Shown: positions 1 to 7,770 of the stretch, in pieces | Layout: each line of letters opens with the position of its first letter | How positions within the stretch are numbered: position 1 is the first letter of the stretch | Virus record (IMG/VR): IMGVR_UViG_3300035688_000002 | Location: 36,803 to 100,802 of that record | DNA: 64,000 nucleotides | Source of the DNA: a virus | Direction: 5' to 3' (one strand) | Notes under the pieces: generated by a model | What the model saw: the letters and a program-made list of their open reading frames with translations, nothing else | Told to the model about the DNA's origin: nothing | Database searches by the model: none | Position numbers and translations under genes: made by a program

Positions 1-575
1 ACTCTCTGTTTGAGCAGATAGAGCTTCGTAAATCGAAAAACATTGTCAACTTTCTCTACTTCTGCCACAAACTGGATTTCATTCGGGGCTGAGAGCCTTG
101 AGTAATAGAGTAGCTCTTCGAATATCCTTCGCCCTATGAAAACCTTCCACTTTATTTCTGGGGGAGCTGGTTTTCTAGTCTTATCCTCTGCCTTAGCGGC
201 TAACTCTCCACCTCTGACGACTTCATGCTTCATACAGGCCGGTGTGTCAGGACTGATAAACTTGCCTGTTGACTTATGAAACATGGGAGATAAGGGATTG
301 ATGCATTTTACACAATTCTCTGTAGCACTCAAACAGCCATAGCAAGTCAGTCGTCCCTCCCTCTCCTCTACAGAGACTTGAGTCTGAGACGCTCTTTTGG
401 CGATTACCGAGCCTTTTCTCGCTTCGCAAGCAGGATTCCCTTCCATTCTCATAAATCTGTAATTCTTGCTTAGTCTGTAGTTACAGATGCTGAAATTGTG
501 TCCTCCCCTGAGCTCTTTGACGAGATCATGACAGTCCCCGCAAACCCAAATCTTCTCGGTTTCTTGCTTTTTCAT
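1..575 (-). CDS. Cys-rich protein with JAB/MPN-like domain start (partial)
   Basis: Runs off the left edge; 191 residues are visible from an ATG preceded by AAGGAGGGAAA. The start overlaps the E1 stop as ATGA. The N-terminal half has zinc-ribbon-like pairs (C12/C15, C78/C81, C88/C91). From about residue 143 the sequence KVFIGRRIFEELLYYSR, then PNEIQF and a predicted strand ending YLLKQ, matches how JAB/JAMM domains begin: strand, helix, then the conserved Glu (E166) that assists the zinc-bound water. The HxH...D zinc motif would lie outside the window, so peptidase activity cannot be confirmed. Position next to E1, E2 and Ub-like genes supports a deconjugating or processing isopeptidase. The domain call is inferred from pattern and context. 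Confidence 0.6.
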   Translation of the reverse strand, partial: MKKQETEKIWVCGDCHDLVKELRGGHNFSICNYRLSKNYRFMRMEGNPACEARKGSVIAKRASQTQVSVEEREGRLTCYGCLSATENCVKCINPLSPMFHKSTGKFISPDTPACMKHEVVRGGELAAKAEDKTRKPAPPEIKWKVFIGRRIFEELLYYSRLSAPNEIQFVAEVEKVDNVFRFTKLYLLKQR

Positions 576-1297
576 TTTCCCTCCTTACCCTTACCGACCC
601 TCAATTTCATTATCGATAAATCTGCCATAGAAACAGCAAGGTCATATACAAATTTCCCATCTTTGAGAAAGCCTCTCACTTGGCGTGCAATGACTGCGGC
701 TATGGCAAAACCCACATCGATTATAGCTCTCCCAGTACATGGAAGCTTGGCGCTGTCCTTGTCTTCAAAGAGATTTGTTTCATACCACTGATGCTGAAAG
801 ATGTCTTGAATGGGACGGATTGTCAAGATTCTGAACTCTTGGCCTCCCATACGGCCATCAATGAGCAATTCAATCTTCGGATTTGGTTTCACTGCTTCCC
901 AAACCTGCTGTCTAACTTTCATTGTGTCAACGGCTGTTATCACTATTCCACTCAGTGGATCTGTTGGCTCCCACATTTTCTCTTTCGGCTTTATTGTGAT
1001 GCCTGTAAGTTGCCGAGCAAGAGACGCTAAGGCTTTCACTTTCGATATTCCCACTGCCTTTACAAGATGGAGTTGATTCGGCACATTGTGAACTTCCACA
1101 TTGTCTCCGTCCCAGACAGTTATCTTTGAAAGCCCCAGTTTTGCGAGAGCCACTGTCGTAAAGGAGCCTATTCCACCAGCTCCAATAACATGGACTTCGC
1201 ACCGATCATGTTGGTCTGGGTCAAAAAAGTCCAACTGCCTCAAATAAGTGCTTTCCTTGCCTTCATTGTTTTTTGTCTCTTCTCTTGTTTCACTCAT
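572..1297 (-). CDS. E1-like / ThiF-family adenylyltransferase
   Basis: 241 residues. The Rossmann nucleotide-binding loop GAGGIGS is at residues 39-45, followed by a ThiF/MoeB/E1-type acidic DGD at 63-65 and a conserved Asn/Gln segment near 71-75. A candidate catalytic cysteine is C187 in LPCTGRAIIDVGF. No CxxC zinc pairs of the MoeB/ThiF type are seen, which resembles the compact E1-like proteins of prokaryotic ubiquitin-like cassettes. Family members adenylate the C-terminus of a beta-grasp protein and transfer it to a thiol. The start overlaps the preceding coiled-coil gene as ATGA and the stop overlaps the JAB-like gene as ATGA, so all are translated as one operon. Substrate is presumed to be the Ub-like protein at 2963-3292. 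Confidence 0.88.
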   Translation of the reverse strand: MSETREETKNNEGKESTYLRQLDFFDPDQHDRCEVHVIGAGGIGSFTTVALAKLGLSKITVWDGDNVEVHNVPNQLHLVKAVGISKVKALASLARQLTGITIKPKEKMWEPTDPLSGIVITAVDTMKVRQQVWEAVKPNPKIELLIDGRMGGQEFRILTIRPIQDIFQHQWYETNLFEDKDSAKLPCTGRAIIDVGFAIAAVIARQVRGFLKDGKFVYDLAVSMADLSIMKLRVGKGKEGK

Positions 1298-1509
1298 TTC
1301 TCTCCCTTTAACATCCGATTTATAATTTCTAAGCGACTCGCACCAAATTTTTCATACATCTCAAACTGAGCTATTATGTTTCTTAGTTCCTCTATCTGCT
1401 TGAGTATGCGCTCTCTATCTCTTTCAAATGCAACCTTTAGAGTTTTTAGAGTGGGTAGGTCAAACGAGCGATAAACTTCCTCCAGCCCCTTGTCTTTCTG
1501 ATTAGCCAT
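1294..1509 (-). CDS. Small coiled-coil protein of the Ub-like operon
   Basis: 71 residues, highly charged, mostly helical, with a likely coiled coil at about 20-50 (FERDRERILKQIEELRNI). No recognised domain. It lies between the E2-like and E1-like genes and overlaps both (8 nt with E2, ATGA with E1), so it is almost certainly co-expressed with them. It could be an adaptor, a scaffold or a substrate-recognition subunit; the sequence does not discriminate. Confidence 0.75.
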   Translation of the reverse strand: MANQKDKGLEEVYRSFDLPTLKTLKVAFERDRERILKQIEELRNIIAQFEMYEKFGASRLEIINRMLKGEK

Positions 1510-2947
1510 TGTTTCTCTCCCTCGGAGCCCTCTCGCCCTTAGGGTGGACGTAAGTTGTCATGCTCCGATGCACATTGCGAAACAGGGACTCTATCTCAGT
1601 GAATTTATCATGAGGATTGTATGAACAAATAAAATTCCAGATAAGATGGGCTAAAAGCGCCCAATTCCATTCGACAAAGAGCTTCTCAATTCCAGGTCTA
1701 AGAGTCCCCCAACAAATAGTCTGTCCATCTCTGCCACTCACATGGGGATGCTGTCTCTCTGAGCCTAGCCCAAAATCAAGATTGATGATTTTAACTTGCC
1801 CTCTCTCCACTCCTATATTGAGCCAAACCCTGTATTTCCCTAGGTTCCAGAGCTTTCTGTCATAATCTACAACTGCGTCAACAGTGTCATAAACGAGCCA
1901 AGAATCAGTCATCGTCAGTGCTGTGATGAAGGGAAATCCTCGGATTGTGTCTATTTGTTCCTGGAGTTGCTGACCCAGTTTGTTACGTCTTTCAGCAACA
2001 GAAACATCGAGCAGCTTGGATGTCGCTACGAGCTTCGCTTCAACCTCTATGAGGGAGTTTATGTATTCATCAAGACGATCAGCTATGGTTTCCTTGGGCG
2101 GAGCAAAAAATGCATTTATTTTCTCTTCAAAGACTGTATTAAACTGTGCTGGGTCTCCACCAAATAATCTTGCATAGACACGAAAGAGACGAAACCTCGA
2201 TTTCCTGCTCTGATCAGTTTCAAACTCTGCTTTTAACTCAGGAAGCCTTTTTAAGAGCAATTTCTCTACCTGATACACTCCGGCTGCCTTTCTTATCGCC
2301 TCCGTCAAGTCTCTATGACGGACGCTCAATTCATTGAGTGTATTTTGAACCTGTAAGTTTATCTGGCCCGTTCTTGTCATAAGTAGCGTGAGCATTTTAT
2401 CCGTAATTTCATCTCGAATCTGTATCTGTTGCAACTTCTGTCTGACTTCTGCCTCAGTCTTTTTAGCTGCCACCGTCCCTCTTGAGCCCATCCTTTTCAT
2501 TGTCTCCGTCTCAATCATTATCTCTCCCTGGTCACTGATTCCTATGTCACCTCCAGCAGAGGCAGACGGACGGCGGGACACCCTGCCTCTGATTCTGTTT
2601 AAAGCAACTCTCATTTCACTTCGAGTTCTCGCATTGTGTGCCTCATCAGGGACTGCAACTCTGTCTCTCCAAGGGGCAGGCACGGAATCAATCAAGGGAG
2701 GCCCTGGAACCTGCTCATCTGGCAATTCAGGGGATACTTCTTCGCCTCTCCTACGCACAATCCCGCTGACACCTGCTATCCTGGCCTGGTTTAAGAATCT
2801 CTCTTCGTCTTCGCGAGCAACAAAAATTGCATCTGCCTCTTGGGCTGGTGCGACAAGGAGGTTCCCATAGTGCATGATGCTCCTTAGGAACTGATCGCGG
2901 GTGCCTTCGATTATCTCGTAGATGACCCAACCAGGGCGTGCAGACAT
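1502..2947 (-). CDS. Large protein with C-terminal E2/UBC-like domain
   Basis: 481 residues. The N-terminal ~150 residues are unassigned and partly low complexity; 165-330 is helical, probably coiled coil. The C-terminal ~120 residues carry HPHVSGRDGQTICWG (400-414), which parallels the E2 active-site signature HPN-[IV]-x(n)-G-x-[IV]-C-L. C412 is the candidate thioester cysteine and H400-P401 the structural pair. Preceding strands (YRVWLNIGV, VKIINLDFGL) and following helices fit a UBC fold. Bacterial E2-like proteins of Ub-like operons show this pattern. The length is far above a minimal E2 (~150 residues), so the helical N-terminus may bind target or partner. The fold is inferred from motif and neighbourhood. 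Confidence 0.68.
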   Translation of the reverse strand: MSARPGWVIYEIIEGTRDQFLRSIMHYGNLLVAPAQEADAIFVAREDEERFLNQARIAGVSGIVRRRGEEVSPELPDEQVPGPPLIDSVPAPWRDRVAVPDEAHNARTRSEMRVALNRIRGRVSRRPSASAGGDIGISDQGEIMIETETMKRMGSRGTVAAKKTEAEVRQKLQQIQIRDEITDKMLTLLMTRTGQINLQVQNTLNELSVRHRDLTEAIRKAAGVYQVEKLLLKRLPELKAEFETDQSRKSRFRLFRVYARLFGGDPAQFNTVFEEKINAFFAPPKETIADRLDEYINSLIEVEAKLVATSKLLDVSVAERRNKLGQQLQEQIDTIRGFPFITALTMTDSWLVYDTVDAVVDYDRKLWNLGKYRVWLNIGVERGQVKIINLDFGLGSERQHPHVSGRDGQTICWGTLRPGIEKLFVEWNWALLAHLIWNFICSYNPHDKFTEIESLFRNVHRSMTTYVHPKGERAPRERNNG

Positions 2948-2962
2948 TCTCTACCTCTCACC

Positions 2963-3292
2963 TTAGATACCGGCCGAGAAACGCTTGATGGCCACAACAG
3001 CATCACCGTTGCGGACACGAGTAGCAAGATCGGCTGGCATAGAATTAACGAAATACTGATTCGTAGGGTCTCCTGAGACAGCGCCCCGCTCAATCAATTG
3101 AGCAAGGGACTGTGTCTCTTCTGGACCCAGTTGAATCCAAGAAGGCGGACGCCCAAACTCCATGATTCTGACTCTGTCACCAGGAACCTGCCTGGCTTCC
3201 TCTTCTGTTTCGACCTCAGCGGGCGGACGGTCTCTGAATCTTTCAATTGCGCCACCCTCTCTCCGTCTCTCTCTTTCTTCTCTTTCATTCAT
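2963..3292 (-). CDS. Ubiquitin/ThiS-like beta-grasp protein
   Basis: 109 residues: a charged, probably disordered N-terminus (~40 residues, Arg/Glu-rich) and a ~65-residue C-terminal domain. That domain aligns without large gaps to the 74-residue protein at 28403-28627: both have AQLIERG, a Y-x-x-N strand, then VR-x-GD-x-VV. The spacing of the VN turn and the GD-V-V strand is typical of ThiS/MoaD/ubiquitin-like folds. The C-terminus is FSAGI, with no di-Gly; if a JAB peptidase trims it, AG would be exposed (speculation). First gene of the operon, with promoter element 3319-3341 directly upstream and AGGAG before the ATG. Confidence 0.7.
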   Translation of the reverse strand: MNEREERERRREGGAIERFRDRPPAEVETEEEARQVPGDRVRIMEFGRPPSWIQLGPEETQSLAQLIERGAVSGDPTNQYFVNSMPADLATRVRNGDAVVAIKRFSAGI

Positions 3293-3318
3293 TTTCTTTT
3301 CTCCTCTCTGAAAGAAAT

Positions 3319-3341
3319 ATTATCACCGTCTGTTACATTTC
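3319..3341 (-). promoter_or_regulatory. GAAA-N13-GATAAT promoter-like element (P1)
   Basis: On the minus strand GAAA, 13 nt, GATAAT. It lies in the 51-bp gap between the Ub-like gene (starts 3292) and the next upstream gene (ends 3344). GATAAT ends 27 nt before the start codon, leaving room for a transcription start and the AGGAG site. It matches the other copies of this element exactly in spacing, making it the likely promoter of the Ub-like conjugation operon. Confidence 0.65.
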
Positions 3342-3343
3342 CT

Positions 3344-3673
3344 CTAATTGGTTCTCCCCTTCCCTGAGTCCAGATTCTTCCAGGCTCTTGCATCTTTCGC
3401 CAGCATCGCCAGGAGTGAACCGGAATCGGTCTCGAAGTGTCTCTCTCCTATTTTCTTTACTGTCTCTGTTATGAGCGCTTCAAAATTTACGAAAGACACA
3501 GAGAGGAAAATTTCTATCCCTGTCACCATTGCCTCAACGATATTCAAAATTTCCATCTCATTCGTAGGGAGAGGCTCAAAATCCAACTTAGATTTGAGAT
3601 TTGTCATAACCCGACGGTATAAGGCAAGCACATAGATGCCCCTCTCCAACGGGGTAAGGTCTTTTAACTCCAT
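3344..3673 (-). CDS. Hypothetical protein
   Basis: About 109 residues from the ATG at 3673, chosen because GGAG lies at proper distance and the upstream gene stops at 3678; in-frame ATGs up to 3703 would overlap that gene. Mostly helical (LTPLERGIYVLALYRRVMTN), no recognised motif. Last gene before promoter P1, transcribed with 3678-4256. Confidence 0.7.
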   Translation of the reverse strand: MELKDLTPLERGIYVLALYRRVMTNLKSKLDFEPLPTNEMEILNIVEAMVTGIEIFLSVSFVNFEALITETVKKIGERHFETDSGSLLAMLAKDARAWKNLDSGKGRTN

Positions 3674-3677
3674 CAAG

Positions 3678-4256
3678 CTATTCTCCATCATCGACCCAGA
3701 CATAGGGCTCAGTTCTATAAGCGTTCCAGATTTTTACGGCTTCTGATATCTCCATCTCTCGTCTCACTATAGTCGAAAAAGCCTTGAAATTCTCTGTAAG
3801 GAAGGCTGCCTGCAATGCGAGAAGTTTGGGATTTCTAATTAGACACCTGAGTGCCATCTCTCCTCCAAACAAAAAGGTCGACTTCCCCCATTTTACTACG
3901 TTGTATAGCACAACTGGGCACCGTTCACAGCCTCCACCAAAAGTGTGGGTCAAATTACACCATGGATTCAAAGAGGGAATCACAAAAAGCTCCTTTATCT
4001 GCCAGAGATGTGTGCGTGCAGCCCTGAGTGTGGCAATCCGATATGCACAGGCCCAGCGAATAAGATCGAGCCACACTGTCTTGGTTATCTCAAAATCTCG
4101 ATCACAGGGCTTTAAAAACTGTTTCATAAGCATTTCTCTATAAGCCCTAATGAACGATGCCAAGGCAGGCTTGGAATCTACATCCGTGCAGAAAGCGTCG
4201 CTACTAACGAGAACATCGCTCATAGAAAGCTTCAGCTCTTTCTCTCTTTGTTCCAT
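3678..4256 (-). CDS. Hypothetical Cys-containing protein
   Basis: 192 residues. A cluster CNLTHTFGGGCERCP (about 118-132) could bind a metal; the rest is predicted helical with many aromatics. No family recognised. It is the first gene after promoter element P2 (4280-4302), with an ATG about 24 nt downstream of GATAAT. Confidence 0.72.
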   Translation of the reverse strand: MEQREKELKLSMSDVLVSSDAFCTDVDSKPALASFIRAYREMLMKQFLKPCDRDFEITKTVWLDLIRWACAYRIATLRAARTHLWQIKELFVIPSLNPWCNLTHTFGGGCERCPVVLYNVVKWGKSTFLFGGEMALRCLIRNPKLLALQAAFLTENFKAFSTIVRREMEISEAVKIWNAYRTEPYVWVDDGE

Positions 4257-4279
4257 GTTCTTCTCTCTCAGATATAAAG

Positions 4280-4302
4280 ATTATCTAAGCCCTCATTTTT
4301 TC
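4280..4302 (-). promoter_or_regulatory. GAAA-N13-GATAAT promoter-like element (P2)
   Basis: Minus-strand GAAA-N13-GATAAT followed by CTTTATAT. It overlaps the 3' end of the ParB-like gene and sits directly upstream of 3678-4256. Spacing is identical to the other copies. Confidence 0.65.
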
Positions 4303-4943
4303 TTGGAGCGTTCGACTTTGATTCTGGGTGAAATGAACCTCATCCCTTCGTATTTCATTATCAGATTGGAAACATCAGACTCTATGTTCCTTCTTTCCTT
4401 CTGCCATGCAGAAATAGGGACAACAAGCACTAATTCCACATACTCTGCTCCTGTCTCTTGTGGCAGTCCCCCTTTCTTGTCAATTAAATCCTCAATATCC
4501 ACAGAGGCTACAGATTCCTGCTGCCATCTCTTAAGGTCTTCGATCTCTTCTGGATTGTATGCAATCACTATCGCCCCGCCTTCCTGTTCCATTTCCTCAA
4601 TCCTTTTAATCAAGAGAGCGTAATCCCAAGAAGCGAATTCAGCGATGCGATTGTCAATAATGGCATAGGCAGAGTATTCGCGAGGCTCTATATCAAGAAG
4701 AATTGAGGGAATCTGCTTCTCTCCAAGCCTTTTATAGGCTTCAAGTCTGGCATATCCTGCTACTAAGGTAGAGTCACTCTTCGAGAGCAATACCGGCTGA
4801 GTGAAGCCATAGACTTTGATTGACTCCATCAGCTCCTGAATCTCCCTCTCTGGGTGTAATCTTGGATTCTCAAAGACTTTGATTGATTCAATATCAATCA
4901 GCTCAACCTTTCTCCCGTGTTGTCTTACTCTCGTTTCATCCAC
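4293..4943 (-). CDS. ParB/sulfiredoxin-domain protein
   Basis: 216 residues from a GTG preceded by AGGAGGG; no in-frame ATG fits better. The N-terminal ~90 residues are a ParB-type domain: RKVELIDIESIKVFENPR, then EIQELMESIKVYGFTQPVLL and the nucleotide-binding core LVAGYARLEAYKRLG (G-x-R/x-x-A box). Family members are CTPases or nucleases that bind DNA; phage versions are often nucleases or modification regulators. The C-terminal half is unassigned. A ParB-related gene near E1, E2, Ub-like and JAB-like genes recalls the PRTRC (ParB-related, ThiF-related) cassette, but two unknown genes and P1/P2 separate them here. Confidence 0.85.
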   Translation of the reverse strand: MDETRVRQHGRKVELIDIESIKVFENPRLHPEREIQELMESIKVYGFTQPVLLSKSDSTLVAGYARLEAYKRLGEKQIPSILLDIEPREYSAYAIIDNRIAEFASWDYALLIKRIEEMEQEGGAIVIAYNPEEIEDLKRWQQESVASVDIEDLIDKKGGLPQETGAEYVELVLVVPISAWQKERRNIESDVSNLIMKYEGMRFISPRIKVERSKKK

Positions 4944-5097
4944 TTTCCCTCCTCTCTCTTGGAATTTTTAACTTAGGCCAGAGCGTTATTTTCTTTGTAT
5001 TCGGGTCCCTTACGACCTTCTCAGCGTCTTCCATCATGTCATTAATAGAGTCATAATGACGACGCTCCTTCGTCCCATTATGTCTTTCAATATCCAT
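4936..5097 (-). CDS. Small hypothetical protein
   Basis: 53 residues, ATG at 5097, TGA at 4936-4938, overlapping the ParB-like GTG start by 8 nt. Charged and without a known domain (begins MDIERHNGTKERRHYDSIND). Retained because the frame is open, it fills the gap exactly, and the overlap implies translational coupling with the ParB-like gene. Confidence 0.6.
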   Translation of the reverse strand: MDIERHNGTKERRHYDSINDMMEDAEKVVRDPNTKKITLWPKLKIPRERRESG

Positions 5098-5105
5098 TTC
5101 ATTCT

Positions 5106-5327
5106 CTATCGAGATGGCGCTTCTGGCTGAGGCCCACCTGATTTGGCTTTGCTCAGTAGTGTGAGTCGCTGCTCATCAAACCAAACCCAATCCTTGGGTT
5201 TGTCATCTTTTAACTTTGTAGAAAGGACAGCAACAGACACACATCCATAGAGATACTCTGTCCTTCCCATCACGACGCCCGTGAAACCAGTAATTTTGTC
5301 TTTAACCTTTTGACCGAGTTTAATCAT
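5106..5327 (-). CDS. Conserved phage hypothetical protein
   Basis: 73 residues from ATG 5327, selected for the AAGGAGG site 5 nt upstream; the frame is open further upstream without a site. The sequence MIKLGQKVKDKITGFTGVVMGR is typical of small conserved phage proteins with a beta-rich N-terminus, often seen among replication genes. Function is unknown. Confidence 0.78.
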   Translation of the reverse strand: MIKLGQKVKDKITGFTGVVMGRTEYLYGCVSVAVLSTKLKDDKPKDWVWFDEQRLTLLSKAKSGGPQPEAPSR

Positions 5328-5436
5328 ACTTTCCTCCTTAAAATCAAGAAAGTAAATCTTTGCTAAGGGAGCACCGCGCTTTAAGTATTTAAACTTCACC
5401 CTAAGCAATCCCTCAAACACCCTTGCCTCCCACCCT

Positions 5437-5451
5437 CCGCCTTAATGGCGG
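5437..5451 (-). terminator. Short GC hairpin
   Basis: CCGCC-N5-GGCGG inverted repeat just after the membrane-protein gene that stops at 5473 on the minus strand. There is no U-tract, so termination is only a possibility. The rest of the 5328-5472 gap shows nothing else. Confidence 0.3.
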
Positions 5452-5472
5452 CTCTCTTCCGAAGCCCGAGTC

Positions 5473-5814
5473 TTATGTCGTTGGATTTGCGATTTTGAAG
5501 AAGCCGTTAGCAACTGCCCAGACAAGGATTGAATAAATGACAAATGGGATTGTTGACCAACCAGCAGAACTGAAATAGAGTGCTGTAGCAATGATCGAAA
5601 CGAGCAGTGAGATAGCAATACCGAGCCATCCTGCTTTGTATCGGAGTGTCTTCTCTATCCAATTCTTTATGATTTGAGTCAATGCTGCCACGCTAAAACC
5701 GCCAGCTCCAGTCACAAGGATTTTCTCAACAATCGCTGTGTTAATCTGTAGGGCAGCTCCAACAAACAGAGTGACTGCCACAATCGCAATTAACAACAAG
5801 ACACTGTTTTTCAT
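5473..5814 (-). CDS. Small multi-span membrane protein
   Basis: 113 residues from ATG 5814 with AAGGAGGC upstream. Three hydrophobic segments (about 5-22, 58-78, 82-102) are separated by short loops containing KNWIEKTLRYKAG. Size and topology would suit a holin, but no endolysin is adjacent and it sits after sbcC, so the role is open. It may be co-transcribed with the recombination genes. Confidence 0.7.
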   Translation of the reverse strand: MKNSVLLLIAIVAVTLFVGAALQINTAIVEKILVTGAGGFSVAALTQIIKNWIEKTLRYKAGWLGIAISLLVSIIATALYFSSAGWSTIPFVIYSILVWAVANGFFKIANPTT

Positions 5815-5824
5815 ATTTGCCTCC

Positions 5825-7759
5825 TTAATGAATAATTTCCTGAGCCTCTCGGCCCAGTAAAATGACAGAATGGTCTCCCTGTTTCTCAACCATTATGACA
5901 TTTTCCGAGGCCAATTGCAGCCCAGGGTCATGTGTAATGACATATATCGCTCTATCTTGACCCCGCTGAGACAGGAGTTCTAAAAGGGCGTCAGTCCCAG
6001 CTTCGTCAAGGTTTTCAAAAACCTCATCAAAGAATTGAACGCTTGTATCTATCCCGCTCTGATAAATGATAAGATCATGCAGGGCTAAAAGCACAATCAC
6101 ATCCACTCGCCTTCGCTCTCCCCCAGAATTCTGAGAGTAACCAACAGAGGAATCGACATCAGCAACCCTAACCTCGAATTTCTCTCTTGTCTCCCCTGCC
6201 TGGGTCATCATCTGGGTGTGAAATGTTATTTTCAAATGACCGTCTGTCAAAAGCCTTGAATATATCTCGGCCGCTTCATCAAGGAAAGGCTTAACAGAGC
6301 TTAAAACTAAGGATTTAATTCCACGATTGCTGAACCCTTCTTCCCAAAAGGCAAGTCCCTCGTGAGAGATTCTTTGGCATAACAGAGCATCCTCATTCAG
6401 AGAGGTTATTTCTGCCTCAGATATCTCTATTTGCTGTTCCCTTTCCAATTTCATCGTAAGAAAGTCATCTCGAACTCTCTGAAGGGAAGCAACAGGCTCA
6501 TTGATCTCTGCTTCGAGACGAGAGAGATCAAGAGTCTTTATACGCAAGGTCTCCCTTCTCTCATCGAGAGTGGAACGCATCAAATCAAACGCGCCCTGGG
6601 CCTCTGCAATGGCCTCCCTCAAGGCTATCATGTGTCCTGAGCTAATGTCAACGGCTCTATTAAGATCCTCAATTGCTGATTGAAACCGAAGGAGATTTGC
6701 TTGAACGACTGCGAGCTCTTGGGAAAATTGTGCCACCAACTGTGCGCCCAACTGTCTCCCTATGGGTCTTTTACAGGTTGGACAGATCATTCTTTGCACA
6801 CTGTAACACTGTTCCGACAGCTTGGCTTCGTTCCTCTTTTCTAAATCGATAAGAGAGATAAAATTTGCGAGTTTCGCTCTCTTTGTATTGAGAACATCTC
6901 TCAAATGACCGGCGTCTCGATCCAGACTTGCCTGTTTTGCATGAATCTCCGTTTGTGTTTCTAAAGCTTGGCTGAGCAAGACCTCTGCCGCTGTTACTCC
7001 TTCCCTTGCCTTAACAATCCGCCAATGCCTTGGCGGCGTATCTCTTGCCTCAGAAATTCTCTTTTCATAACCTCCAATCCGACAAGAGAGATCCTGAACG
7101 AAAACCCGATTTTCATTGATTCGTGCCTGCTTGGTAACTATCTGCATCCCTATCGAAGAGTTTAACTCCTCATAAGTCTTTGCCAGCTTCTTGGCCCTCA
7201 TCCAGGCATCACCAGTCCATCCCAGAGCCAGGATTTCATCAAGAATCTCCTTTTTCTCATTGTCAGAGGCCTGCACAAAACGATGAGGGAGACCCTGCCC
7301 AAAGGTTACAGAATTTTTGAAAATATCATAAGAGAAACCCAGAATCTCACAGATGCGCTTCTCTGTCTCCCTGACTGAGCTTCCACTCAAATCTGCTCGT
7401 GGCTCACTGAGTCGCTCAAGAAAGACTCCCGTAACAGAAGGCTCGCCTATGCTTGAAACCCAATTTCTTACTCTGAGGACTGAATAACGTGTTTCACCCT
7501 GCTTAAAAAGCACACATACCCAACAGCCACCAGATCCTGTGGTTCTTATTACTTCGTCGGCTGCCATTCCTCTAAGAGTCCTGCCAAAAAGACAAAATGT
7601 CAGAGCTTCTATGATGGCACTCTTACCAACACCGTTAGTAGCTTCTTCCTGTCCCTGCGTCCTGCCCTGAATAAAAAACAGACCCCTCTCAGCAAAGGGA
7701 AAGACAACATTCTCAAAGCACATAAACTGTCGCATTTCGACAGACTCAAAGACAATTCC
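5825..7759 (-). CDS. sbcC: SbcC/Rad50-like ATPase (gp46-type)
   Basis: About 644 residues from ATG 7759; further upstream starts overlap sbcD and lack a site as good as AGGAG at 11 nt. SMC-type layout: N-terminal Walker A TNGVGKSAIIEALTF within an extended P-loop, long coiled coils, a central zinc hook CPTCKRP, second coiled coil, then signature NSGGERRR and Walker B FFDEVFENLDE near the C-terminus. With SbcD it forms the ATP-regulated nuclease that processes DNA ends and hairpins; phage homologues (T4 gp46/47) drive recombination-dependent replication and host DNA breakdown. It directly follows sbcD. Confidence 0.93.
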   Translation of the reverse strand, partial: GIVFESVEMRQFMCFENVVFPFAERGLFFIQGRTQGQEEATNGVGKSAIIEALTFCLFGRTLRGMAADEVIRTTGSGGCWVCVLFKQGETRYSVLRVRNWVSSIGEPSVTGVFLERLSEPRADLSGSSVRETEKRICEILGFSYDIFKNSVTFGQGLPHRFVQASDNEKKEILDEILALGWTGDAWMRAKKLAKTYEELNSSIGMQIVTKQARINENRVFVQDLSCRIGGYEKRISEARDTPPRHWRIVKAREGVTAAEVLLSQALETQTEIHAKQASLDRDAGHLRDVLNTKRAKLANFISLIDLEKRNEAKLSEQCYSVQRMICPTCKRPIGRQLGAQLVAQFSQELAVVQANLLRFQSAIEDLNRAVDISSGHMIALREAIAEAQGAFDLMRSTLDERRETLRIKTLDLSRLEAEINEPVASLQRVRDDFLTMKLEREQQIEISEAEITSLNEDALLCQRISHEGLAFWEEGFSNRGIKSLVLSSVKPFLDEAAEIYSRLLTDGHLKITFHTQMMTQAGETREKFEVRVADVDSSVGYSQNSGGERRRVDVIVLLALHDLIIYQSGIDTSVQFFDEVFENLDEAGTDALLELLSQRGQDRAIYVITHDPGLQLASENVIMVEKQGDHSVILLGREAQEIIH

Positions 7760-7770
7760 CATTCTCTGTA

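Noticed and set aside
498-3703. Plus-strand open frames over the Ub-like operon (e.g. 2388-2870, 680-1030)
   Set aside because: They mirror coding minus-strand genes, lack ribosome sites and have Ser/Leu-rich shadow composition.
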